This document shows, one piece after another, positions 1 to 5,991 of a stretch of 15,920 nucleotides of DNA (its first letter is position 1; each line of letters begins with the position of its first letter). The notes beneath the pieces were generated by a model. The model was not told the origin of the DNA. It did no database searches and saw only the letters and a list, made by a program, of their open reading frames with translations. The position numbers and the translations under genes were made by a program. The stretch covers positions 1 to 15,920 of the forward strand of contig SFHN01000009.1 of the NCBI GenBank assembly GCA_004555635.1. The letters are read 5' to 3'. This DNA is from [Eubacterium] saphenum (lineage in GTDB: Bacteria > Bacillota > Clostridia > Oscillospirales > Ruminococcaceae).

Positions 1-247
1 CGGGCGCGTAGCTTTCGCGCTTTTCGAGAAACTCCTGAACGCGGTTTTCTCCCAGCAGGTCAATCCCAAGCGCAACCGCGTGGTTTATCCTTTCGGGGTC
101 AACCGTTTTTGTGACAGCCATCAGCCGCACTTTGTCGGTGCGCCCTGCCGCGCGCATTGCCTTTTCTATGTTTTCGCAGATTTCCTTGTAGCTTTGCTCG
201 ATGTCGTCAAAGCTCGTCTGCGTGTTACTTAACGACTTTCCCTTCAT
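1..247 (-). CDS. yggS: YggS/YlmE family PLP-binding protein (5' part only)
   Basis: This is the amino-terminal 82 codons of a YggS/PLPBP-type protein; the rest lies beyond the left edge. The family binds pyridoxal phosphate without a known catalytic reaction and takes part in vitamin B6 and amino-acid homeostasis. The segment VRLMAVTKT matches the family's cofactor site, with the Schiff-base lysine at residue 47, and is followed by the family-typical LGENRVQE stretch. I chose the ATG at 247 because AAGGA lies 5 bases upstream and the frame is open from there. This start lies inside the preceding HlyD-like gene, a 23-base overlap that suggests translational coupling. In many Firmicutes this gene (ylmE) precedes sepF in the division cluster, so sepF may lie just outside the window, which is an inference. 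Family assignment is secure. Confidence 0.9.
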   Translation of the reverse strand, partial: MKGKSLSNTQTSFDDIEQSYKEICENIEKAMRAAGRTDKVRLMAVTKTVDPERINHAVALGIDLLGENRVQEFLEKRESYAP

Positions 248-1451
248 AAAGGTCCTTACCCTCTGTGACGATTTCATCATAAAGCCGGAGATATCGCACG
301 CCGTTCTGCTCGTCGTGGTTCTGAACGCAGATGACGTAATCCTCGCCCCAGTATGCAACCTCGACCTGTCGGAACGACAGCGACGTGCCGTTTATGATGT
401 AAACGCCCTGATTTCCGTTTTCGTCAAACCTAAGCGCGCTTCTCGAAACGCGAAGTCCGCCGAAGCTGTTTGTAACCAGCTTGAACTGCGACGTCCGCCC
501 CTGAACAACAGCGGGGATAAGCTTTTCGCACTCAAAGACGTACACTGCCGTGCCGTCGCCGTTATGCGTCACGGAAATGACATCGGCGTTTAGCGCGGCA
601 GCATCTGACCCAACGCGAAGAGTAACTCTGCTGCCCTGATTTACCCCGTACATCTTGTCGGTTTCTATCACCGCAGCGACCCGCCAAGTGTAGCTTGCAA
701 TTAGCTTGCCAATCGCTTTTGGGTCGTGATTTCTTTCGGGTGTTTCGATGATGCGGTTTATTTTATCTGCGGAAAGGCTCTCGTAGTCGGAAAAGCCAAG
801 CTCCCCCTCATACCCGTCAACATTGCTGACGAAATAGCCTGTCCCGTTTGCGTAGATATCGTAGATTTCGCCCGAAAGCTTTGATTCAAGCTCGGATATG
901 CGGCGGAGAAGCTCGTCCTTTTTCGCGGTGTAGCCCTGCGACTCGCCAAGCGTGATTTCCCGCTTGCTGAGCGCCTCGAGCATACCGTTTCCGAGAGCGG
1001 CTGCGCCATCGTAGTCGCCGCTTTGAATGCACCCGACAAGCGCAGAGTGCTGCTCGTTTATCTGGCTGGAAATAGCCTCGAGCTGGGAATTATCGGTGCC
1101 GAGAAGCTTTTCAGCGTTTTCAAGCACCGTTATCTGCTCGCGAAGGCGGCGAATCTCGTTTCTGTAATCAATCTCGCTCTCGCTTTTGTAGCGGCGGGCG
1201 ATGACCGAGCTAACGCTGACCTTGCTGCCGTCGTCGTGTTCATAGCTGAGGACTCCCGCGCCGCTGTCGGTGATAACCGTTTCGTCGCGCAGATATACTC
1301 CTGTAAAGGGGATATCCTTTTCCATATCGTAGTAGAGCGCAGTTTCGTGCGGCAGCTTAATTTCTCCCGCAAAAAACAGCTGACCCGCAGCTATCACAAT
1401 AATGAACGCGGACAGAATCAGAACTATCGCGGCTGTCCAAGCGGAGCGCAT
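225..1451 (-). CDS. HlyD-like membrane-fusion protein, single N-terminal TM
   Basis: A 408-residue protein with one membrane segment at about residues 6-27, after a short Arg-containing start, so most of it should lie outside the membrane. Residues about 64-88 and 196-215 look like two halves of a barrel-sandwich (lipoyl-like) domain, separated by helical, coiled-coil-prone stretches at about 95-138 and 158-195. Beta-rich C-terminal domains follow. This is the layout of HlyD/membrane-fusion adaptors. No ABC transporter or outer-membrane partner is visible nearby. Its ATG comes directly after the hfq stop codon with no gap, and its ribosome binding site GGAGG lies within the last hfq codons. 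It overlaps yggS by 23 bases. Similar proteins beside yggS-sepF are, from memory, common in Clostridia but uncharacterised. The substrate and partner are unknown; the assignment rests on architecture rather than a catalytic motif. Confidence 0.7.
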   Translation of the reverse strand: MRSAWTAAIVLILSAFIIVIAAGQLFFAGEIKLPHETALYYDMEKDIPFTGVYLRDETVITDSGAGVLSYEHDDGSKVSVSSVIARRYKSESEIDYRNEIRRLREQITVLENAEKLLGTDNSQLEAISSQINEQHSALVGCIQSGDYDGAAALGNGMLEALSKREITLGESQGYTAKKDELLRRISELESKLSGEIYDIYANGTGYFVSNVDGYEGELGFSDYESLSADKINRIIETPERNHDPKAIGKLIASYTWRVAAVIETDKMYGVNQGSRVTLRVGSDAAALNADVISVTHNGDGTAVYVFECEKLIPAVVQGRTSQFKLVTNSFGGLRVSRSALRFDENGNQGVYIINGTSLSFRQVEVAYWGEDYVICVQNHDEQNGVRYLRLYDEIVTEGKDLYEGKVVK

Positions 1452-1697
1452 TTAGTCCTCCCCGTTCTTTTCGTAAGCGTCGAGAATGGACACGGGCTTC
1501 AGCGGGGTGATGGTGGAGATAGCGTGCTTGTAGATGAGGTTCTGCTTCCCGTCGGTATCAAGGATAACGGTGTAGTTGTCAAAACCCTTTACATAGCCCT
1601 TAAACTGAAATCCGTTTGTAATATAAATCGTAACAGGAATGCGGTCCTTTCTCGCCTGATTAAGGAAAACATCCTGAAGGTTAATCTCTTTTGCCAT
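1452..1697 (-). CDS. hfq: RNA chaperone Hfq
   Basis: Hfq forms a hexameric Sm-like ring that binds small RNAs and mRNAs in the cytoplasm. The 81-residue product has both Sm motifs: Sm1 runs from LQDVFLNQ to about residue 47, and Sm2 is [10 protein letters not shown]. Residues Q8 and K57-H58 line up with the known RNA-binding positions. The family-typical [12 protein letters not shown] and [12 protein letters not shown] stretches are present. The C-terminal tail is short, as in Firmicutes. I chose the ATG at 1697 because AAGGTGG lies 8 bases upstream. A GTG at 1709 is in frame but sits inside that ribosome binding site. The gene has its own probable promoter (1778-1786) and is separated from the upstream methyltransferase gene by a terminator, so it seems to head a new unit with the HlyD-like gene and yggS. 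Confidence 0.97.
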   Translation of the reverse strand: MAKEINLQDVFLNQARKDRIPVTIYITNGFQFKGYVKGFDNYTVILDTDGKQNLIYKHAISTITPLKPVSILDAYEKNGED

Positions 1698-1777
1698 AGT
1701 AAAAACCACCTTTTCTCTCTGTCTGTAATCGGTGTCCGCATATAAAAATGCAGAGTAACCCCCATACTATATAGCTT

Positions 1778-1786
1778 ATTATAACA
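1778..1786 (-). promoter_or_regulatory. Probable sigma-A promoter of hfq (extended -10)
   Basis: The minus strand reads TGTTATAAT, a perfect TATAAT with the TGn extension. The position expected for a -35 box (about 1800-1806) is poor, reading TAGATT or similar, but an extended -10 can compensate. A run of eleven T on the minus strand (1802-1792) lies just upstream in the spacer. Transcription would start near 1771, giving a leader of roughly 70-75 bases before hfq. Confidence 0.65.
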
Positions 1787-1861
1787 CAACCAAAAAAAAA
1801 AATCTAGTAACTTTTATGCTAATTTCAAAAAAATTTTTTGGGGATTTTCAACAATTTGTAT

Positions 1862-1889
1862 AAAAAACATCGCCCTTGCGGGGTGTTTT
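1862..1889 (-). terminator. Terminator-like hairpin upstream of the hfq promoter
   Basis: The minus strand reads AAAACACCCC, the tetraloop GCAA, then GGGCGATG followed by six T. The stem pairs with two single-base bulges (C and A), and part of the T run is used in the stem. It could be a back-up terminator for the upstream operon or the 3' end of a small RNA. The bulges make it weaker than the 1991-2030 element. Confidence 0.4.
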
Positions 1890-1891
1890 GA

Positions 1892-1943
1892 GCGGTTTCG
1901 GCGCTTTGATTTGAGAATTGTGGCGCATATTTAACAAAACCGC
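1892..1943 (-). repeat. Inverted repeat in the non-coding stretch
   Basis: GCGGTTT (1892-1898) pairs perfectly with AAACCGC (1937-1943). An eighth pair (1899 with 1936) is G-U in minus-strand RNA but a C-A mismatch in plus-strand RNA, which slightly favours a minus-strand transcript. The loop is 36 bases. Its role is unknown. Confidence 0.35.
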
Positions 1944-1990
1944 CGCAGCGAATGCATATATGCACAAGCCTGCATAATATAAACCCCCGC

Positions 1991-2030
1991 AAAAAATCCC
2001 CTCGGTGCAGCCAAAACGCGCCGAGGGGAT
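1991..2030 (-). terminator. Rho-independent terminator after the methyltransferase gene
   Basis: In minus-strand RNA a perfect 10-base-pair stem, ATCCCCTCGG with CCGAGGGGAT (arms 2021-2030 and 1996-2005), encloses a 15-base loop and runs straight into a T tract of six. It begins only three bases past the methyltransferase stop codon. It is the clearest terminator in the window and marks the end of the long upstream operon. Confidence 0.92.
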
Positions 2031-2033
2031 ATA

Positions 2034-2819
2034 TTATTTCTTTTTAAGCTGCGCCAACGCCGCATAATGCAGCACCTCGAAGCTTTCCGGCGCGCATTCA
2101 AGCAGCATTTGCCGGTGTTCCTTGTCCCAAGCGGAAAGCTCCCCGCCGGTCAGCGAAGCGCCGACGCCGCGGCAGGCGGTCATTCTTCCGTGCCAGCTTT
2201 CGCGCGTAAACGGAACGCGCAAATCGTACTCCTCGCGGTGAACAACGTCGAAGTATTCGAGATACTCCTGCGGCACAGCAATCGGCTTTCGCGTTTCGCC
2301 CGCGCCGCTCCAGCAGGGGTTGTATTTCAGGATAATCTCCTCGCTTTTGCCCGCGATTTCGTCCTCAAACGGCAGCCACGCCATATACAGAATAACAAAG
2401 CTGCCGCCCGTTTTAAGCATTTCGGAAAACTTCGGCGCAAGCCTTTTGTGGTCGAGATACCATATGCACTGACAGGCGGTGATTACGTCAAACGAGCCTT
2501 TCGGAAAGCTCAATTCCTCGGCGGGACGCGCGAAAAATTCAATGCTCATTCCCGCTTTTTCGGACAGGATTTTCGCCTGCTCTATCTGATTTTCCGAGAT
2601 GTCCGCGCCCGTCCAATTTGCGCCGAAGCGGTACATATTGCGCGGCAGAACGCCCGTTCCCGTGCCGATGTCGAGGACGCGCTGACCGACCGTGCATAGC
2701 CCGAGCCGCGCTATCCGCTCGTAAAACTCCGCAGGGTAAATGTCCCTGTACTTCGCATAGTCAAGAGATGTTCTCCCCCAATCGAACGGCTTTCCTCCGT
2801 CAATTCCATGTACAACCAT
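2034..2819 (-). CDS. Class I SAM-dependent methyltransferase, small-molecule type
   Basis: A 261-residue Rossmann-fold methyltransferase. Motif I is VLDIGTGTGVL (about residues 48-58), the acidic ribose-binding position is D73 in GADIS, and a motif-IV-like stretch ITACQCIWYLDH follows. The C-terminal half (SWHGRMTACRGVGASL and after) resembles soluble enzymes annotated as type-11 methyltransferases. The substrate cannot be read from the sequence. The start at 2819 is supported by AAGGAG six bases upstream, ten bases after the miaA stop. It is the last gene of the operon, immediately before a strong terminator, and sits between miaA and hfq, which are adjacent in many bacteria, so it is probably an accessory insertion. 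A role in tRNA modification is possible from position only and is not supported by domains. Confidence 0.85.
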   Translation of the reverse strand: MVVHGIDGGKPFDWGRTSLDYAKYRDIYPAEFYERIARLGLCTVGQRVLDIGTGTGVLPRNMYRFGANWTGADISENQIEQAKILSEKAGMSIEFFARPAEELSFPKGSFDVITACQCIWYLDHKRLAPKFSEMLKTGGSFVILYMAWLPFEDEIAGKSEEIILKYNPCWSGAGETRKPIAVPQEYLEYFDVVHREEYDLRVPFTRESWHGRMTACRGVGASLTGGELSAWDKEHRQMLLECAPESFEVLHYAALAQLKKK

Positions 2820-2829
2820 TCGCCTCTCC

Positions 2830-3771
2830 TTATTCCTCGCTCTCGATGATTTTCTGCGCCGCCGCCGTTATCTCGGCAAGCCCCATACCATCGCTTACCG
2901 TGATTTTCTTAATGCGGCTGTCGCGGCGAAACCATGTCATCTGCCGCTTTGCATACTGCCGCGTGCGAAGCTTCAGTTCCTCGATACACTCGTCAAGGCT
3001 GCGCTCCCCGCGAAAATACGGATACAGTTCCTTGCAGCCGATAGCCTGCGCCGCAGTCGGGCGCGAGCTGTCCGAAAAGCACCTGCGAGCCTCGTCGACA
3101 AGCCCCGCTTCCACCATTTTGTCAACGCGCAGGTTTATCCTCTCGTGAAGCCGCGTCCTGTTCTCAAACTCAATCGTCATCATAACGAAGCGGTAGGGCG
3201 AGGGGGCGACGCGTGAAAGGCGCTTTGCCTCGGAAATGGTGTGCCCCGTCGTTTTGTAAACCTCAAGCGCGCGGATAATCCGCCCGACGTTGTTTTCGTG
3301 GAGCGTTTCGGCGGTTTCGGGGTCGATTTCGCGCAGCTTCTTCCACAGCGCCGCATTTCCATTTTCGGCGGCAAACGTGCGCATTTCCTCTCTGAAAGCG
3401 TAGTCGCACTCGCTGTCGTCAAACGCTAAATTATCCGCAAACGAGGAGATATACAGTCCCGTCCCGCCGCAGATTATCGGGGTTTTCCCGCGGGAAAGGA
3501 TATCGCGCACGCAGTCGTTGCACAGCCTTACCCAATCGGCAACCGAAAAGCTCTCTGACGGGTCAACAAAGCCCAGCAGATGATGCGGTATCCCCTGCTG
3601 CTCGCTTTTTGTTGCTTTTGCGCTTGCGATGTCCATATCGGTGTAAATCTGCATAGAATCCGCAGAGATAACCTCGCCGTCATACAGCTTCGCAAGCTCT
3701 ACTGCAAGCGCGGTTTTTCCCGAAGCGGTCGGACCGCACACGACAAGCACCGTGTTGTCGCCTATTCCCAC
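2830..3771 (-). CDS. miaA: tRNA dimethylallyltransferase MiaA
   Basis: MiaA transfers a dimethylallyl group from dimethylallyl diphosphate to N6 of A37 in tRNAs that read UNN codons, giving i6A, the substrate of MiaB. The product shows the P-loop GPTASGKT (residues 13-20), the DSMQIYTDMDIASAK segment carrying the catalytic aspartate (D38), CGGTGLYIS (about 101-109) and the C-terminal tRNA-binding segment RQYAKRQMTWFRRD. I chose the GTG at 3771 because a full AAGGAGG lies 7 bases upstream and places the P-loop at the usual distance from the start. This gives 313 residues, normal for the family. A farther GTG at 3810 overlaps the mutL stop codon but has only a weak ribosome binding site. The gene follows mutL with a 35-base gap. 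Confidence 0.96.
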   Translation of the reverse strand: MGIGDNTVLVVCGPTASGKTALAVELAKLYDGEVISADSMQIYTDMDIASAKATKSEQQGIPHHLLGFVDPSESFSVADWVRLCNDCVRDILSRGKTPIICGGTGLYISSFADNLAFDDSECDYAFREEMRTFAAENGNAALWKKLREIDPETAETLHENNVGRIIRALEVYKTTGHTISEAKRLSRVAPSPYRFVMMTIEFENRTRLHERINLRVDKMVEAGLVDEARRCFSDSSRPTAAQAIGCKELYPYFRGERSLDECIEELKLRTRQYAKRQMTWFRRDSRIKKITVSDGMGLAEITAAAQKIIESEE

Positions 3772-3778
3772 GCGAAAA

Positions 3779-3785
3779 CCTCCTT
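3779..3785 (-). promoter_or_regulatory. Ribosome binding site deciding the miaA start
   Basis: AAGGAGG on the minus strand, with 7 bases to GTG at 3771. It would lie inside the coding sequence if the upstream GTG at 3810 were used, so it argues for the shorter protein. Confidence 0.8.
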
Positions 3786-3806
3786 TCCGTAAAATACCGC
3801 AGGCAG

Positions 3807-5948
3807 TCACACTATCCTGCTGAAATACTTCTCAAGCTGACGCTTTGAAAGCTGCGTCAGAACAGGCCGCCCGTGCGGGCAGTAGCGAATTGCGCGGTCG
3901 TTTATTACGCGGTCGGCAAGCGCTGCAAGCTCCTCTATTGTGTTGTCCTCGTTTGCGCGGACAGAAGCCTTGCACGCCATTGTGTGCAGGATATCGTCAA
4001 ACAGCGCGCCCTCGGCGTTGTCATTTTCGTTTGTGATAAGCTCCGCGATACCGCCGACAAGCTCCTCGGGGTCAACGTGGTCGAGAAGCTGCGGCATTCC
4101 CTCAACGAGCACCTGCCCGTTTTCCTCAAAGCGCAGCAGCAGTCCCACCTCGGCAAGCCTCTCGCTGTACCGCGAGAGCGCGTCGTATTCCTCGGGGGAA
4201 AGCGCAAGCGCGTGCGGCTCCAGCAAAAGCTGACCGTGCATATTCACCCCAGCCTTAAAGCGCTCGAAGTTTATGCGCTCGTGTGCCGCGTGCTTGTCTA
4301 TAAGCAGCATTCCCTCGGCGCTTTCGCATATTATGTAGGTCTTGAAAATCTCCCCGACAACTCGAACCTGCTCGAGCGGCGTTTCGCTGCCCTGTGCGGT
4401 TTCGGCGGCGCGTTGACCGCTCATTTCCTGCGGGGGAACGGGCGATTCGTCTGCGGTGACGGGTGCGCTGCCTTCGGTGGACGAGATTTCCGCTGCTGCC
4501 GCATTTTCTTCGGCGGTCGCGTTTTGCTCGGAAACGGGCACATTCGGCTCTGCGGCGGACGTTTCCTCGGAAATTTCTGCCGCCTGCTCCGCCTCAAAAA
4601 GCGCGGCGGCGGTTTCCTTTTTCATACGCGAAACGATATCGCCAGCTGAATTTTCGCGGGGCTTAAAACTCTTTTCCGAAATAAACGCAAAGCCGGGGTA
4701 GGTTTCAAGCGGTCGCTCCTTCGGCTCGGGCTTTTTGAAAAGCGGCGGCACAACCTCCGTCATAACCTGCTGCTCCGCCGCGGGGTATTCCTGCCGCAGG
4801 GTGAATTTCGGCGGCTCGCGTTTTTCCTGCGGATAAACCACCGTTTCGCGCCCCGACGGCACAGCCATTGTCTTTAGCTCGGGCTTAGGCTCGCGCGGCT
4901 GCTCCCAATCCTCTCGCGGAGCGGTTTCGGCAGCGGGCAGCTTTATCTCGCGCGACTCATCGTAGCCAAGCAGCCCGTTTTTCACCGCAAAATAAATCGC
5001 GTCAAACACCGCCTTTTCATTCGAGAAGCGAACCTCCGTCTTTGTCGGGGAGATGTTCGCGTCAAGCTGCGACGGGTCGATGTTTATGCACAGCACGCAC
5101 GCGGGGAAATTCCCCACCATAATGCTGTTTCTGAACGCTTCCTCAAGTGCCGCGCTGCAAAGCGGGCTGCGCACGCTTCTGCCGTTTACGAAAAAGTGCT
5201 GCATAGAGCGCTTTTTCTTTGTCGCAAGGGGAGAGGAAACGTAGCCGATAACGCTTATGTCGCGGTAGATGTTCTCCACGGGAACAAGCCCCGCTGCGAA
5301 CTGCTTTCCGAAAACGGAATAAACCGCGCTGTAATACTCACCGTCGCCGCCCGTCATCAGCGTCTGCTTTCCGTCGCGGATAAAGCGGAACGAAATCGCG
5401 GGGTGTGACAGCGCGAGCTTTTCAACGACCGCCGCGCAGTAGTTGCCTTCGGTGACGTCCTTTTTGAGGAATTTCAGGCGCGCGGGGGTGTTGAAGAAAA
5501 GGTCGCGGATTACTATCGTTGTGCCGTCCGCGCAGCCTGTCCTGTCGTATTCAAGCACCTCTCCGCCCTCAATGCGGTAGCTTGTGCCGAGCCTATCCTC
5601 GCTCCGCTTGCTTATCATATGCACCCTGCCGACCGCGCAGACGGAAGCAAGCGCCTCGCCGCGGAAGCCAAGCGTGTTTATAGTTTCGAGGTCGTCGGCG
5701 GTGAACACCTTGCTTGTCGCGTGGCGCAAAAACGCGGTGGGGATATCCTCATACGCGATACCGCAGCCGTCGTCGCTTACGCGGATATAGGTTATTCCGC
5801 CGCGCTTTATCTCGACGGTTACGGTCTTTGCGCCCGCGTCAATGGAGTTTTCCGCAAGCTCCTTTATCACGGAGGCGGGGCGCTCTATTACCTCGCCCGC
5901 CGCGATAAGCTCGTATACGCTTTTGTCAAGCAGATTTATCTTTGGCAT
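3807..5948 (-). CDS. mutL: DNA mismatch repair protein MutL (endonuclease type)
   Basis: MutL couples mismatch recognition by MutS to strand incision. The N-terminal GHKL ATPase is complete: ERPASVIKELAENSIDAGA with the general base at E30 and N34, VSDDGCGI (about 57-64) and TLGFRGEAL (92-100). A long linker rich in Pro, Glu and Ala spans about residues 330-530. The C-terminal domain has the metal-binding nuclease motifs: DKHAAHERINFE (D551-E562), ACK (658-660) and CPHGRP (690-695). It should therefore nick DNA itself, in keeping with no mutH in view. The usual glutamine of DQHA is lysine here (K552). The length, 713 residues, is within the family range. The ATG at 5948 has GGAG five bases upstream, and 43 bases separate it from mutS. 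Confidence 0.97.
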   Translation of the reverse strand: MPKINLLDKSVYELIAAGEVIERPASVIKELAENSIDAGAKTVTVEIKRGGITYIRVSDDGCGIAYEDIPTAFLRHATSKVFTADDLETINTLGFRGEALASVCAVGRVHMISKRSEDRLGTSYRIEGGEVLEYDRTGCADGTTIVIRDLFFNTPARLKFLKKDVTEGNYCAAVVEKLALSHPAISFRFIRDGKQTLMTGGDGEYYSAVYSVFGKQFAAGLVPVENIYRDISVIGYVSSPLATKKKRSMQHFFVNGRSVRSPLCSAALEEAFRNSIMVGNFPACVLCINIDPSQLDANISPTKTEVRFSNEKAVFDAIYFAVKNGLLGYDESREIKLPAAETAPREDWEQPREPKPELKTMAVPSGRETVVYPQEKREPPKFTLRQEYPAAEQQVMTEVVPPLFKKPEPKERPLETYPGFAFISEKSFKPRENSAGDIVSRMKKETAAALFEAEQAAEISEETSAAEPNVPVSEQNATAEENAAAAEISSTEGSAPVTADESPVPPQEMSGQRAAETAQGSETPLEQVRVVGEIFKTYIICESAEGMLLIDKHAAHERINFERFKAGVNMHGQLLLEPHALALSPEEYDALSRYSERLAEVGLLLRFEENGQVLVEGMPQLLDHVDPEELVGGIAELITNENDNAEGALFDDILHTMACKASVRANEDNTIEELAALADRVINDRAIRYCPHGRPVLTQLSKRQLEKYFSRIV

Positions 5949-5964
5949 TTTTTCTCCGTTCCAA

Positions 5965-5979
5965 GCCCGCGTTTCGGGC
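5965..5979 (-). other. Short GC hairpin between mutS and mutL
   Basis: GCCCG and CGGGC form a perfect 5-base-pair stem around a 5-base loop in the 43-base mutS-mutL gap. No T tract follows, so it is not a terminator. It may be chance or an mRNA-stability element. Confidence 0.3.
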
Positions 5980-5991
5980 GAAATGCAATAA

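Larger units (their letters stand above)
1698..2033. other. 336-base non-coding stretch upstream of hfq
   Basis: No credible gene occupies this AT-rich stretch. In minus-strand order it holds the methyltransferase terminator (1991-2030), a perfect 12-base palindrome TGCATATATGCA (1953-1964), an inverted repeat (1892-1943), a second terminator-like hairpin (1862-1889), runs of A and T around 1792-1843, the hfq promoter and a leader of about 70-75 bases. The roughly 100 bases between the two terminator-like hairpins could hold a small RNA, but I found no convincing promoter for one. Confidence 0.6.

Noticed and set aside
1589..1789. A 66-codon minus-strand frame overlapping the start of hfq, with an ATG close to the predicted transcription start; a possible leader peptide.
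   Set aside because: It has no ribosome binding site in front of its starts, runs deep into hfq in another frame, and has an unremarkable sequence.
1823..1843. Adjacent A and T runs upstream of hfq that can form a hairpin.
   Set aside because: The stem would be only A-T pairs and is expected by chance in such AT-rich DNA; it may merely bend the DNA.
3772..3810. A 13-codon upstream extension of miaA from a GTG overlapping the mutL stop codon.
   Set aside because: The strong AAGGAGG at 3779-3785 would lie inside the coding region, the upstream site is weak, and the extension is not needed to complete the P-loop domain.
3873..4649. A 258-codon plus-strand frame opposite mutL.
   Set aside because: It is antisense to conserved MutL nuclease motifs, low in complexity, and has no domain or ribosome binding site that I can see.
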